This document shows positions 13,403-21,644 of a stretch of 64,000 nt of DNA, piece after piece. Origin of the DNA: Lachnospiraceae bacterium. Its GTDB lineage: Bacteria > Bacillota > Clostridia > Lachnospirales > Lachnospiraceae. Location of the stretch: NCBI GenBank assembly GCA_017622875.1, contig JAGAQG010000046.1:16646-80645 (forward strand). The letters run 5' to 3'. Below the pieces are notes generated by a model, which worked only from the letters and a program-made list of their open reading frames with translations, searched no databases and was not told the DNA's origin. Made by a program: the position numbers and the translations under genes. Every line of letters begins with the position of its first letter. Within the stretch, counting starts at the first letter, position 1.

Positions 13403-13735
13403 ATGAGCGAAATAAAACTTCTTAGATGCCCTTTCTGCGGTGGTGAAGCGGAATTATTAAAAGGCCAGTGTGAAATTGATAACTATGTAATGTGCTTAGA
13501 GTGCAGAAGCAAGACAAAGCTTTACAACACAAAAGCCAGTGCAATAAAAGCATGGAACACCCGAATCCCAATGCAGAACATTGTGGAACGGTTGGAAGAA
13601 AAATCTGACTTTCATGTAAAATTAGCAAACTATGAAATGAATGTCGGAACTATCGTGGAAATGGAAAAACATAAAATGGCTATTGATGTATATTCTAAAG
13701 CAATCAAAATCGTAAAAGAAGAAGGTGGAGTATGA
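13403..13735 (+). CDS. Lar-like restriction-alleviation zinc-ribbon protein, 110 aa
   Basis: The N-terminal 50 residues fit the Lar family: 'LLRCPFCGGEAELL', 'VMCLECRSKTKLYNTKASAIKAWNTR'. ATG 13403 gives the usual family start; a GTG at 13394 is an alternative. Lar proteins of lambdoid prophages reduce host restriction, but clostridial members are known only by similarity. A C-terminal helix (residues about 60-110) has no assigned role. The stop overlaps the next start by 4 nt. Confidence 0.7.
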   Translation: MSEIKLLRCPFCGGEAELLKGQCEIDNYVMCLECRSKTKLYNTKASAIKAWNTRIPMQNIVERLEEKSDFHVKLANYEMNVGTIVEMEKHKMAIDVYSKAIKIVKEEGGV

Positions 13736-14292
13736 CAGTAAAAGAATGGTTGGTACATACATTTAAAGAAGTACCTTACGGATTATTAGTTAGAGAACAT
13801 GCAGTTTGCGAAGACGGATTTGCAATTAGCATTCAGGCGAGTACGGCACATTATTGCGTGCCAAGAAAGACATTGACGAATGGTCAGTATACGTATGTAG
13901 AACTCGGATATCCTAATCAGAAAGAAGAACTATTGGAACGGTATAGAGAGGGAATAATATATCCGTACGTACCGATCGATATTGTTGAAAAAGTTGTATC
14001 TAATCACGGAGGTATAAGAGGACAACAGATGGCAAGTATGGATAAATCAATATTAATTATTAATACACCAAAGAATTGTGAAGAATGCAGATGCAGTGCA
14101 ATGGTTCATGGAAAGCTATATTGTCCTGCAAGAGATACTGTAGTAAGAAAAGGCGAACGTGATTGTAGTTGCCCGCTGGTAGCAGTTCCGGAAAGAATGG
14201 ATCCAGAAAAAGCCAGAGGAGCATATGATGCTACAAGGATAGAAGCCTGGAATAAATGTATTGATAAAATACTTGGAGGTTCAAATGAATAA
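13732..14292 (+). CDS. Phage protein with a C-terminal cysteine cluster, 186 aa
   Basis: ATG 13732 overlaps the previous gene by 4 nt and follows GGTGGAG. The N-terminal part (1-100) looks like a small alpha/beta domain; the C-terminal part carries 'CEECRCSAMVHGKLYCPARD...DCSCPLV', a probable metal site. The function is unknown. Confidence 0.55.
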   Translation: MTVKEWLVHTFKEVPYGLLVREHAVCEDGFAISIQASTAHYCVPRKTLTNGQYTYVELGYPNQKEELLERYREGIIYPYVPIDIVEKVVSNHGGIRGQQMASMDKSILIINTPKNCEECRCSAMVHGKLYCPARDTVVRKGERDCSCPLVAVPERMDPEKARGAYDATRIEAWNKCIDKILGGSNE

Positions 14293-14536
14293 TACAGAAC
14301 TGGGAAGACGGAACCGTAAGAAAATACTGCAGGCAATCATCAGTTACATAGAAATTCATGGTTATCCACCAACAGTCAGAGAGATTGGTGAAATGGTCGG
14401 ACTAAAAAGCACATCCAGTGTCTATGCACACCTGCAAAGACTCTTACGGGAAGGAAAAATAGAAACAGATGCCGGACTCGGAGTGCCACGTGCAATCCGG
14501 ATACCAGGATATAAATTTCAAAAGGAAGCAGAATAA
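14285..14536 (+). CDS. LexA-type DNA-binding domain protein, 83 aa
   Basis: ATG 14285 follows TTGGAGGTTCAA. 'RKKILQAIISYIEIHGYPPTVREIGEMVG' and 'STSSVYAHLQRLLREGKIE' are the winged helix of LexA, ending 'PRAIRIPGY'. The autoproteolytic domain is absent, so the protein could occupy SOS boxes without being cleaved. That would let the phage modulate LexA-controlled promoters such as the one at 1511-1570; this link is inferred. Confidence 0.75.
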   Translation: MNNTELGRRNRKKILQAIISYIEIHGYPPTVREIGEMVGLKSTSSVYAHLQRLLREGKIETDAGLGVPRAIRIPGYKFQKEAE

Positions 14537-14569
14537 TTTATCAGTCACAGTAGAAAGGAATGATTTGAA

Positions 14570-15028
14570 TTGGGAATAGAAAAGAACGTGCTGGAGCAGT
14601 ATTCCAGCATCGTAGAAGAAATTGCAGATCTGGAAAGAAGAAACAGAAATGACAGGAATGAAATCAAAAAACTCGAAAAGCAGATCATGTCTGATACTGT
14701 GACTGGTAGCAGGGATGACCTGACGATAGGGCCAATCATGGTCAAAGGTGTAGCAGAAGGACTTGCAGACAAGAAGAGAGATCAGATTGAAGCCCGCATA
14801 ATGAAACAAAATCGTTTCAGAAAACGACTTTTAAACATGAAACAGGAAATAGAAGATTATATCCAAAAGATAGAAGACAGCGAGATCAGAAGGATTGCAA
14901 GATTTCGGTACATAGACGATTTGGAGTGGCGGCAGGTAGCAGTACGAATGGGAAGAGGATATACAGATACGGCCTGCAGAAAGAAGATGGAAAGATTTTT
15001 ACAAAAAAATAAAAGTGTCCGCTCGTGA
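14570..15028 (+). CDS. DUF1492/ArpU-type late-gene regulator, 152 aa
   Basis: A long coiled coil (about 10-110) is followed by a sigma-factor-like helix-turn-helix: 'RIARFRYIDDLEWRQVAVRMGRGYTDTACRKKMERFL'. Proteins of this design just upstream of the terminase control late transcription in Gram-positive phages. The start is TTG 14570 behind GAAAGGAATG. A terminator follows at 15066. Confidence 0.75.
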   Translation: MGIEKNVLEQYSSIVEEIADLERRNRNDRNEIKKLEKQIMSDTVTGSRDDLTIGPIMVKGVAEGLADKKRDQIEARIMKQNRFRKRLLNMKQEIEDYIQKIEDSEIRRIARFRYIDDLEWRQVAVRMGRGYTDTACRKKMERFLQKNKSVRS

Positions 15029-15065
15029 CCGCCCTAATTATGTTATAAGTATGATATGAAAAAAG

Positions 15066-15090
15066 AAAACCGGAGCAAACCTCTGGTTTT
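15066..15090 (+). terminator. Hairpin terminator
   Basis: A 10-bp stem (AAAACCGGAG pairing with CTCTGGTTTT, one G-T) closes a CAAAC loop; the stem itself ends in TTTT. It separates the early/middle operon from the interrupted tRNA. Confidence 0.65.
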
Positions 15091-15098
15091 CAAAACAT

Positions 15099-15630
15099 CG
15101 CGGAGTAGAGCAGCGGAAGCTCGTCGGGCTCATTTAAACGAAAGGAGAAAATAATGAATAGCAATACTATTGGTAATATGACAGAGTGTGTTATTCTAGC
15201 GGAGTTTCAGAAACTTGAAATTCCAGTTAGCATCCCTTTTGGAAGAAATGAGCCATATGATTTTATTATCGAAACGAAAGATGGATTTAAGTCCGTACAA
15301 GTAAAACATGGTACATATAAGAATGGCTGCGTTGTTTCGGAGATTTGTCACAAGAGAACTTATAAAAAGACTCGCAAGGATTCGTACAAAGGCGTGGTTG
15401 ATTATATTGCCATCTGGTGCAGTAAATTGGATAAAGCGTATCTTTTAAAGATTGACGAATTCAAGGCAAATAAAGAAGCGTATTTGAGAATTGATCCACC
15501 AAAGAACAATTCATGCATCAGTACTATTGTTTGGGCTGATAAGTATGAATTCAGAAAAGTTGCAAGTACATTGTGCAAAGCAAATTAAGTCATATCCCGA
15601 AGGTCGTTGGTTCGAATCCTTCCTCCGCAA
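15099..15630 (+). pseudogene. Initiator tRNA-fMet gene interrupted at the anticodon
   Basis: The 5' half (15099-15133) has the initiator acceptor strand CGCGGAG, D-arm GAGC-AGCGGAA-GCTC and the 5' anticodon arm TCGGG-CTCAT. The 3' half (15591-15630) continues CATATCCCGA and ends with a TTCGAAT T-loop, CTCCGCA and A73. C1 faces A72, the initiator hallmark. A 460-nt segment (15134-15593) lies between them, flanked by TCAT at 15130-15133 and 15590-15593. The T-stem has two T-T mismatches, suggesting decay. No CCA is encoded. Confidence 0.8.
15154..15588 (+). CDS. PD-(D/E)XK homing-endonuclease-like protein, 144 aa
   Basis: Positions E11, D36 (in 'EPYDFIIE'), Q49 and K51 (in 'SVQVKHG') form a PD-(D/E)XK core in which Q replaces the usual E. 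This is the arrangement known for I-Ssp6803I, a tetrameric homing enzyme encoded within the tRNA-fMet intron of Synechocystis. Here the gene fills almost the entire interruption of an initiator tRNA: 20 nt precede its ATG and about 5 nt follow its stop. A ribosome binding site (AAAGGAG) is present. It probably cuts intact tRNA-fMet genes at the anticodon loop. Confidence 0.75.
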   Translation: MNSNTIGNMTECVILAEFQKLEIPVSIPFGRNEPYDFIIETKDGFKSVQVKHGTYKNGCVVSEICHKRTYKKTRKDSYKGVVDYIAIWCSKLDKAYLLKIDEFKANKEAYLRIDPPKNNSCISTIVWADKYEFRKVASTLCKAN

Positions 15631-15670
15631 TTGAAGTGTAATTTCTCTTAATAATATTTCCTTTCGAGAT

Positions 15671-15696
15671 GCCCGGCAGAAATGCCGGGTGTTTTG
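15671..15696 (+). terminator. Terminator or attenuator before the terminase genes
   Basis: GCCCGGCA-gaaa-TGCCGGGT is a stable 8-bp stem (one G-T) followed by GTTTTG. It lies 27 nt before the small-terminase start. Confidence 0.6.
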
Positions 15697-15722
15697 CTAT
15701 GCAAAGAAAGAAGGTGAGCCTT

Positions 15723-16295
15723 GTGGCAAAAGGAAAATACGAATATTGGTTGACGCTAGAAGGCTTACTGAAACTGGAAGGATGGGCCAGAGATGGATTG
15801 ACCGACGAACAAATAGCAAAAAACATGGGAATTTCGAGGTCAACCTTGAATGAATGGCTTAAAAAGTATCCGGACATTTCGGACACCCTAAAAAGGGGAA
15901 AAGAAATTGTAGACATTCAAGTAGAAAATGCGCTTCTCAAAAGAGCCCTGGGATATCGTTACAACGAAGATAAATATATCAGCGTACCAATGGATGATGT
16001 GGAATACTCCCAAAAACTACATGAATACATGAATAAATACAAATTCGAACATCCGGAAGCAACTGCGGATGAGCTGATGCTTGTTCAAATGAATTTTCCA
16101 AAAACGAAACAACAACTTGTCGAGAGGAAAGTGAAAGAAGTTGTTCCGGACACCACCGCACAGATCTTCTGGTTGAAAAACAGAATGCCGGAAAAATGGA
16201 GAGATAAACAGGACGTTCAGGTGAAAGGAGATATCAACAACCCGTTCGAAAGTTTAACCACTGAACAACTGCTGAAATTGGCTGGTGATGGTTAA
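15723..16295 (+). CDS. Terminase small subunit
   Basis: The 190-residue protein begins with a helix-turn-helix ('LTDEQIAKNMGISRSTLNEWLKKYPDISDTLKRGKEIVD') and ends with 'PDTTAQIFWLKNRMPEKWRDKQDV', the standard pattern of Firmicute phage small terminases. It binds the packaging site and recruits the large subunit. GTG 15723 behind AAGAAGGTGAG is the best start; the longer frame from 15669 would read through the terminator stem. Its stop overlaps the large subunit start. Confidence 0.85.
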   Translation: MAKGKYEYWLTLEGLLKLEGWARDGLTDEQIAKNMGISRSTLNEWLKKYPDISDTLKRGKEIVDIQVENALLKRALGYRYNEDKYISVPMDDVEYSQKLHEYMNKYKFEHPEATADELMLVQMNFPKTKQQLVERKVKEVVPDTTAQIFWLKNRMPEKWRDKQDVQVKGDINNPFESLTTEQLLKLAGDG

Positions 16296-17698
16296 TGCTG
16301 TCATTAAAGCAGAAAGCCAAGTTCGGAGCAAAGTGTGAGCTGGCCAGAAGATCTTTCTGGTATTACTGCAAGACAAAGGCACCGAACTTTTACAAAGAAG
16401 ACCGAACCTACCTTGTAACGCTTTGCAATGAATTCCAAAGTTTTTACGAATCAGACGATGAGGTAATGATCATAAACCTGCCGCCGAGACATGGAAAGTC
16501 AAGAACGGCGGGTCTGTTTGTTGAGTGGGTCTTGGGAGATGATCAGAATCAGAAAGTAATGACTGGTTCTTACAATGAGACGTTATCCACGACCTTTTCA
16601 AAGAATGTCCGGAATGATATTCAGGAAGCAAAAGCGGATGAGAATAAAATCGTGTTCTCTGATATCTTCCCCGGTATCAGTATCAAAAAGGGCGACGGCG
16701 CCATGAACTTATGGAGCCTGAAAGATGGATATAACAATTACCTGGCGACCTCCCCAACGGGTACGGCGACTGGATTTGGTGCCTCACTGATGCTCATCGA
16801 TGATCTGATCAAGAACGCAGAGGAGGCCAATAACGAAACCGTAAAAGAAAAACACTGGGACTGGTTCGCAAATACGATGCTTTCCAGATTAGAGGAAGGC
16901 GGTAAGATCATTATCATCATGACCCGATGGGCGAGCGATGATCTGGCCGGTAAAGCCTTGGAGCATTTCAGGAATGAGGGAGCCAAAGTCCGACATGTTT
17001 CCATGAAGGCGCTGTTGGATCCGGATACGCATGAAATGCTGTGCCCGGCAGTGTTATCTTATAAGTCTTACATGCGTAAGGTAAAGGCGATGGGAGCGGA
17101 CATCGCATCTGCGAACTATCAGCAGGAACCTATTGACCTGAAAGGACGCTTGTACAGCAACTTCAAGACATATACGAAGTTACCGATGGATGAGAAAGGC
17201 AACAGCCTGCTGGAAGGTATTTACAGCTATACAGATACAGCCGACGAGGGCAACGATTACCTGTGCACAATTATCTGGGGTGCATACAGAAAAGAAGCCT
17301 ATGTCCTGGATGTGTACTACACTCAGGCGGGTATGGAAGAAACTGAGCCAGAGGTCGCAAGAAGGTTCTTTGAGCACCAGGTTGCGCTGGCTAGAATTGA
17401 GAGTAATAACGGTGGCTCTGGATTTGCCAGAAATGTTATTAGGTTATTGATGGAGAATCACCAGAGCAATTATACAGATGTTAGATGGTTCCACCAGAAT
17501 AAGAACAAGCTGGCGAGAATCCTATCCAATGCCACATGGATTATGAACCATGTGCACTTTCCGGTGAACTGGCGAGACCTGTGGCCGGAATATTATGATT
17601 CTATGATTAAGTTCCAGCGCAGCGGCGAGAACAAGCACGATGATGCGCAGGATGCTACCACAGGAGTAGCAGAGACAATGACGATATTAGGAGCGTGA
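16295..17698 (+). CDS. Terminase large subunit
   Basis: This 467-residue packaging motor has a Walker A-like 'LPPRHGKSRTA' (residues 62-72) and Walker B 'LMLIDD' (165-170), followed by an RNase H-type nuclease domain with 'YTDTADEGNDY' as a likely metal site. It translocates DNA into proheads and cuts concatemers. The start overlaps the small subunit stop. Confidence 0.92.
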   Translation: MLSLKQKAKFGAKCELARRSFWYYCKTKAPNFYKEDRTYLVTLCNEFQSFYESDDEVMIINLPPRHGKSRTAGLFVEWVLGDDQNQKVMTGSYNETLSTTFSKNVRNDIQEAKADENKIVFSDIFPGISIKKGDGAMNLWSLKDGYNNYLATSPTGTATGFGASLMLIDDLIKNAEEANNETVKEKHWDWFANTMLSRLEEGGKIIIIMTRWASDDLAGKALEHFRNEGAKVRHVSMKALLDPDTHEMLCPAVLSYKSYMRKVKAMGADIASANYQQEPIDLKGRLYSNFKTYTKLPMDEKGNSLLEGIYSYTDTADEGNDYLCTIIWGAYRKEAYVLDVYYTQAGMEETEPEVARRFFEHQVALARIESNNGGSGFARNVIRLLMENHQSNYTDVRWFHQNKNKLARILSNATWIMNHVHFPVNWRDLWPEYYDSMIKFQRSGENKHDDAQDATTGVAETMTILGA

Positions 17699-17702
17699 GA
17701 AA

Positions 17703-19196
17703 GTGGGCGTGATACAGAAAATGAGTGAATCAATAAAAAGAGGAATCCGTAGCTGGCTGAATGTGACACCGGCGCAGCCTTATGCGATTCAGATCCAGGA
17801 GGTCATGGACTTTGAACTGACCGCCATCCGGAACCGGATCTGGTACCGCGGAGATAGCAATGAGCTGGAGCAGATGTACATGCAGAATCCGGAATGGGCA
17901 GATAAATACAAATTCTGGGCCAGCAGATGCACGCCTGGTCTTGAAATGCGAAAGATTCATACCGGTCTTCCAGGACTTATTGTTCGTGTACTCGCTTCGG
18001 TTGTACTAAGCGATATGAACGATTTCGAGTTCAACGACAAGGAGGCTCATAAGAAACTTTGGGAAGAGATTGCGAAAGATAATAAGTTCCACAAAAAGAT
18101 AGAGAAGGCCGTAAAAGAAGCACTGTATATCGGTGATGGAGCTTTTAAGATAAGCATTGACACGGAGGTCAGCGCGTATCCGATTCTGGAATGGTGCCCA
18201 GGAGAGCGTATCGAGATTGTGAAGAAGCATGAACGGCTGCATGAAGTTATTTTCAAAACGGCATACAAGGCAAACGGAAAACAGTATGTACTTAACGAGA
18301 GATATGGCTATGGCTATATCACGAATGAGTTATATCTGGAAGGGGAGAAGGTGGATTTAAAATCCATCGAAGCCACTATGGAACTCGAGGATTGTACATT
18401 TGATAAGTCAGTGATACTGGCGGTTCCTTTTCAAATCTACGAGTCAGCCAAGTACGAAGGGAGAGGAGGTTCCGTTTTTGATGGGAAACTAGATGCCTTC
18501 GACGCGTTTGATGAGAGCTGGTCTCAATGGATGGATGCCATCCGGAAGGGAAGAGCAAAAGAGTACATACCAGAGAATCTGATTCCCAAGGATCCTAAGA
18601 ACGGAGATCTGCTGAAGCCAAATCCATTTGACAATGCGTTTATCAAAGCGAAGAGTACATTTTCGGAGAACGGAGAGTCCAGCATTGACGTTAAGCAGCC
18701 GGCAATTCCGCACGATAGTTACATGGCGACTTATTGCACGGCGCTGGACCTTTGCCTGCAGGGAATCATCAGCCCCTCCACTCTGGGAATTGATGTGAAG
18801 AAGTTGGATAACGCAGAAGCCCAGCGTGAAAAAGAAAAGACTACGCTGTATACCAGAAATGCCATTATCGAAGCTCTACAGGAAAGCCTGCCGGAGCTGG
18901 TACAGGCTTCTATCAATGCCTACAATCTGACGAACAAGAGTGCACTGGAAGAAGTCAATGTAACAATTCCGTTCGGAGAGTACGCGAACCCTTCTTTCGA
19001 GAGCCAGGTCGAGACTGTGGCAAAGGGTAAGCAGGGAGGCATTATGAGTATCGAGGCATCTGTGGAAGAACTGTATGGAGATTCCAAAGACGATGAGTGG
19101 AAGAAAGAAGAAATTGCCCGTTTGAAGGCAGAACAGGGCATTGCGGAGGTAGCAGAACCGGGAGTTAATATGACTGCCGGCTCTTTTAATGTCTAG
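17703..19196 (+). CDS. Portal protein
   Basis: The 497-residue protein has the profile of SPP1-type portals: 'RNRIWYRGDSNELEQMYMQ' near the N-terminus, 'GLPGLIVRVLASVVLSD', 'VKEALYIGDGAFKISID' and a C-terminal acidic coiled part. It forms the dodecameric ring through which DNA enters. The start is GTG 17703, directly downstream of the large terminase. Confidence 0.88.
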   Translation: MGVIQKMSESIKRGIRSWLNVTPAQPYAIQIQEVMDFELTAIRNRIWYRGDSNELEQMYMQNPEWADKYKFWASRCTPGLEMRKIHTGLPGLIVRVLASVVLSDMNDFEFNDKEAHKKLWEEIAKDNKFHKKIEKAVKEALYIGDGAFKISIDTEVSAYPILEWCPGERIEIVKKHERLHEVIFKTAYKANGKQYVLNERYGYGYITNELYLEGEKVDLKSIEATMELEDCTFDKSVILAVPFQIYESAKYEGRGGSVFDGKLDAFDAFDESWSQWMDAIRKGRAKEYIPENLIPKDPKNGDLLKPNPFDNAFIKAKSTFSENGESSIDVKQPAIPHDSYMATYCTALDLCLQGIISPSTLGIDVKKLDNAEAQREKEKTTLYTRNAIIEALQESLPELVQASINAYNLTNKSALEEVNVTIPFGEYANPSFESQVETVAKGKQGGIMSIEASVEELYGDSKDDEWKKEEIARLKAEQGIAEVAEPGVNMTAGSFNV

Positions 19197-19215
19197 ATGA
19201 AAGGTGGAAATCCTA

Positions 19216-19440
19216 ATGCGAGTGGTAATAATGAATCATGAATATGGAATGAGTCGCGATGAAGTGAAGAAGTTTCTAAAGGTCGCAAGCGAACAGGTAC
19301 CATTTGGCATCTATGCTGTTGAAAAAGGCAATTACATAGAAATGCGCTGCGATCATTGCAAAAGCATTACCCAGCTGAAGGAGCTGACCAGACAGTTTAA
19401 AGCGAAAGGGTTTAAGGTCCATTCGAACGGAGGCAAATGA
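19216..19440 (+). CDS. Small phage protein between portal and minor head genes, 74 aa
   Basis: ATG 19216 lies about 8 nt after AAAGGTGG and is preferred over GTG 19204. 'MRCDHCKSITQLKELTRQFKAKGFKVH' is recognisable as a small conserved phage family of unknown function. It overlaps the next gene by 4 nt. Confidence 0.6.
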   Translation: MRVVIMNHEYGMSRDEVKKFLKVASEQVPFGIYAVEKGNYIEMRCDHCKSITQLKELTRQFKAKGFKVHSNGGK

Positions 19441-21080
19441 TGCCAAAGATAAATACTGAGTATGATATCGGAAAAGCTTTTGAAGCTATTGAAAATGAAC
19501 TGATTGCTTCTATGATCCGTAATATGAAAAGTCATAAGCTGGAAGAAATCGATGAAGACAAACAGTGGACCATGTGGCAGGCGGAGCAGCTGAAAGCCCT
19601 GGAGAAGTACAAAAAGGAAAATCTGGAGAAATATAAAGATGTATTTAAAGACATCAATTCCCAAATAAAAGCACTGATTTCTATTGCCAAATCTGAAGGC
19701 GAGATGTCGCAGGAAATCGCGATATTAAATGCTATTAAAAACGGATTTAAGGCAGAACGGATAGACAGGGGAACATACGGAGAATTCTTTAAGTTAAACG
19801 AACGAAAACTGGAAGCACTGATTAAAGCCACTACAGACGATATGGAGAAAGCGGAAACGGCGGTTCTTCGTATGGCGAATGATCAATATCGGAAAGTGAT
19901 CTATAATGCACAGGTTTATGCGAACACCGGCGCTGGTACATACGAAAAGGCAGTTGACATGGCTACAAAGGATATGCTGTCGGCTGGACTGAATTGTATT
20001 GTATATGCAAATGGAGCACGACATACACTTTCTGACTATGCGGATATGGCTATTCGAACAGCTTCGAAACGTGCTTACCTGCAGGGTGAAGGCTTAAAAC
20101 GTCAGGAATGGAAGATATCAACAGTCATTGTGAATAAACGTGGGAATCCTTGTCCGAAATGCTTACCGTTCTGTGGAAAAGTCCTGATTGATGATGTGTG
20201 GTCAGGAGGAAAAGCTTCAGATGGTCCATATCCATTGATGAGCAAAGCAATAGAATATGGTCTTTATCATCCACGATGCAAGGACAGTCACACTACATAT
20301 TTCCCAGGGATATCTTCGGCTGACGATACTTGGACAGAGAAAGAATTGGAAGCTGTTGGGCTAAAGGCAAAGCAAGAGGCTAAGCAACAGTATGCAAAGC
20401 GACAAGAAGATAAGTTTAAAAGATTGGCCAAATATTCTCTGGATCCAGAAAACAGGAAAGAATACGCAAAGAAAGCGAGAGAGTGGAATATAGCGGCCGC
20501 TAAACGATTTGATAATTATGATGAACTAGAAAAATACATAAAACAGATATATAATGGCACTGTAGATGAAGATGTGAGAAATTTGGATATCAGACAGGTC
20601 AATATATCTTTTGCAGAATTTGAAAAAGTAATTTCCGATTTTCCGGAAATAGAAAAGTATTTTTCTGGATTAAATACAACACCATTGGGAAAAGCAGCAT
20701 TTGTGCCTAATGGTGAATTGGCTTTTAATCCAGCTCATTACGATAAAATATCTTCAAAGCTATTTGGGACAGGTTTCCATGAAGCGGGACATTTGATCGA
20801 ACTTTCGTTGATTAAAAAATATAATCCCAATTTGGATGACGAAACGGTTTATCAATTATATGCAGAAGGGATTTTTGCAAAGAATTTGGTAAATGCAGCA
20901 TATTCGAGAATAGGAAGCTCCAGAACTTTAACAGAATTAAGAAGAGAAATATCGAACTATGCTTTAAAAGATGAGTCAGAAACTCTTGCAGAGGCTGTAA
21001 AAGATTATTATTGCAATGGATATTCATCTTCAATTTTATCGAGACAGATTATTAAGATAATAGCGGAGGAATTGAAATGA
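19437..21080 (+). CDS. Minor capsid (head morphogenesis) protein fused to a zincin-like domain
   Basis: Residues 1 to about 320 match phage minor capsid proteins: a coiled helical N-terminus, 'NDQYRKVIYNAQVYANTGAGTYEKAVD', then the cysteine region 'PCPKCLPFCGKVLIDDVWSGG' and 'HPRCKDSHTTYFPG'. The C-terminal 200 residues are an addition: a metalloprotease-type 'HEAGH' (H448, E449, H452) with a downstream 'ETLAEAVKDY' (E519) fits a gluzincin like the anthrax-lethal-factor-like group. The domain could be injected with the DNA. The start may be ATG 19437 or ATG 19440. Confidence 0.8.
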   Translation: MMPKINTEYDIGKAFEAIENELIASMIRNMKSHKLEEIDEDKQWTMWQAEQLKALEKYKKENLEKYKDVFKDINSQIKALISIAKSEGEMSQEIAILNAIKNGFKAERIDRGTYGEFFKLNERKLEALIKATTDDMEKAETAVLRMANDQYRKVIYNAQVYANTGAGTYEKAVDMATKDMLSAGLNCIVYANGARHTLSDYADMAIRTASKRAYLQGEGLKRQEWKISTVIVNKRGNPCPKCLPFCGKVLIDDVWSGGKASDGPYPLMSKAIEYGLYHPRCKDSHTTYFPGISSADDTWTEKELEAVGLKAKQEAKQQYAKRQEDKFKRLAKYSLDPENRKEYAKKAREWNIAAAKRFDNYDELEKYIKQIYNGTVDEDVRNLDIRQVNISFAEFEKVISDFPEIEKYFSGLNTTPLGKAAFVPNGELAFNPAHYDKISSKLFGTGFHEAGHLIELSLIKKYNPNLDDETVYQLYAEGIFAKNLVNAAYSRIGSSRTLTELRREISNYALKDESETLAEAVKDYYCNGYSSSILSRQIIKIIAEELK

Positions 21081-21238
21081 CGGCATTTGAAGATGCGGAG
21101 TTCTGGGAGTATGTTACAGTAGATGAGAACGGAAACATGATAGGCGTGCAAGAAGATATGCCAGAAAGTGCATGGCCGGATTACGAAGCATTTCTGGAAG
21201 AACAAAAATATGCAAAAGAACATAATGTGAAAATCTAA
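21077..21238 (+). CDS. Small acidic protein after the zincin fusion, 53 aa
   Basis: ATG 21077 overlaps the stop of the fusion gene (ATGA) and follows AGCGGAGGAATTGAA. The product is very acidic ('MTAFEDAEFWEYVTVDENGN'). The coupling and charge suit an immunity or accessory protein for the zincin domain, but it could also be a small head protein. A terminator follows. Confidence 0.55.
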   Translation: MTAFEDAEFWEYVTVDENGNMIGVQEDMPESAWPDYEAFLEEQKYAKEHNVKI

Positions 21239-21240
21239 TC

Positions 21241-21290
21241 AATAACCATTTGGCGTGATGCTGAGTGGTTATTTTTATTTATTTTTTAGA
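21241..21290 (+). terminator. Rho-independent terminator
   Basis: AATAACCA (21241-21248) pairs with TGGTTATT (21266-21273), followed by TTTATTTATTTTTT. It ends the packaging/portal transcript. Confidence 0.75.
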
Positions 21291-21308
21291 AAGGAGGATG
21301 AAAAAACA

Positions 21309-21482
21309 ATGATAAAAGTAAAAGCTCTTAGAGAGTTCTATGATCGTGAAAACAATTTAAAACTCAGAAAAAAAGATGAAGAATTTGAAGTTTCTGAAAA
21401 AAGAGCTGAGAAACTGACGGGTCTTGGTTATGTGAAAATGGCTGAGAAAGCAACTGAAAAAGCACAGGAGAAGAAAGGATAA
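21309..21482 (+). CDS. Small phage head-region protein, 57 aa
   Basis: ATG 21309 follows AAAGGAGG (about 12 nt). 'MIKVKALREFYDRENNLKLRKKDEEFEVSEKRAEKLTGLGYVK' is a short module seen in many phage head operons, with a lysine-rich tail. The longer frame from 21255 would cross the terminator. The function is unknown. Confidence 0.65.
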   Translation: MIKVKALREFYDRENNLKLRKKDEEFEVSEKRAEKLTGLGYVKMAEKATEKAQEKKG

Positions 21483-21644
21483 GGTGATCCAGCTATCTCC
21501 CTTTGAGGCGCAGGGTTATGCGTCTTATTTTTATGCCCGAAGGCTTAAAACTACGATGAGACACATTGTAATCAACTGTTAGTGCAGACAGCACAGAAAA
21601 AACTGTAAGAGAGACACTCATAAAACTGTAAAGGAGAACAAAAA

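Noticed and set aside
15134-15593. Group I or group II intron in the split tRNA
   Set aside because: Nearly all of the insert is the ORF, with about 25 nt of non-coding sequence. It does not end in G at the tRNA border, and no intron core was seen. An overlapping core cannot be excluded without a covariance search.
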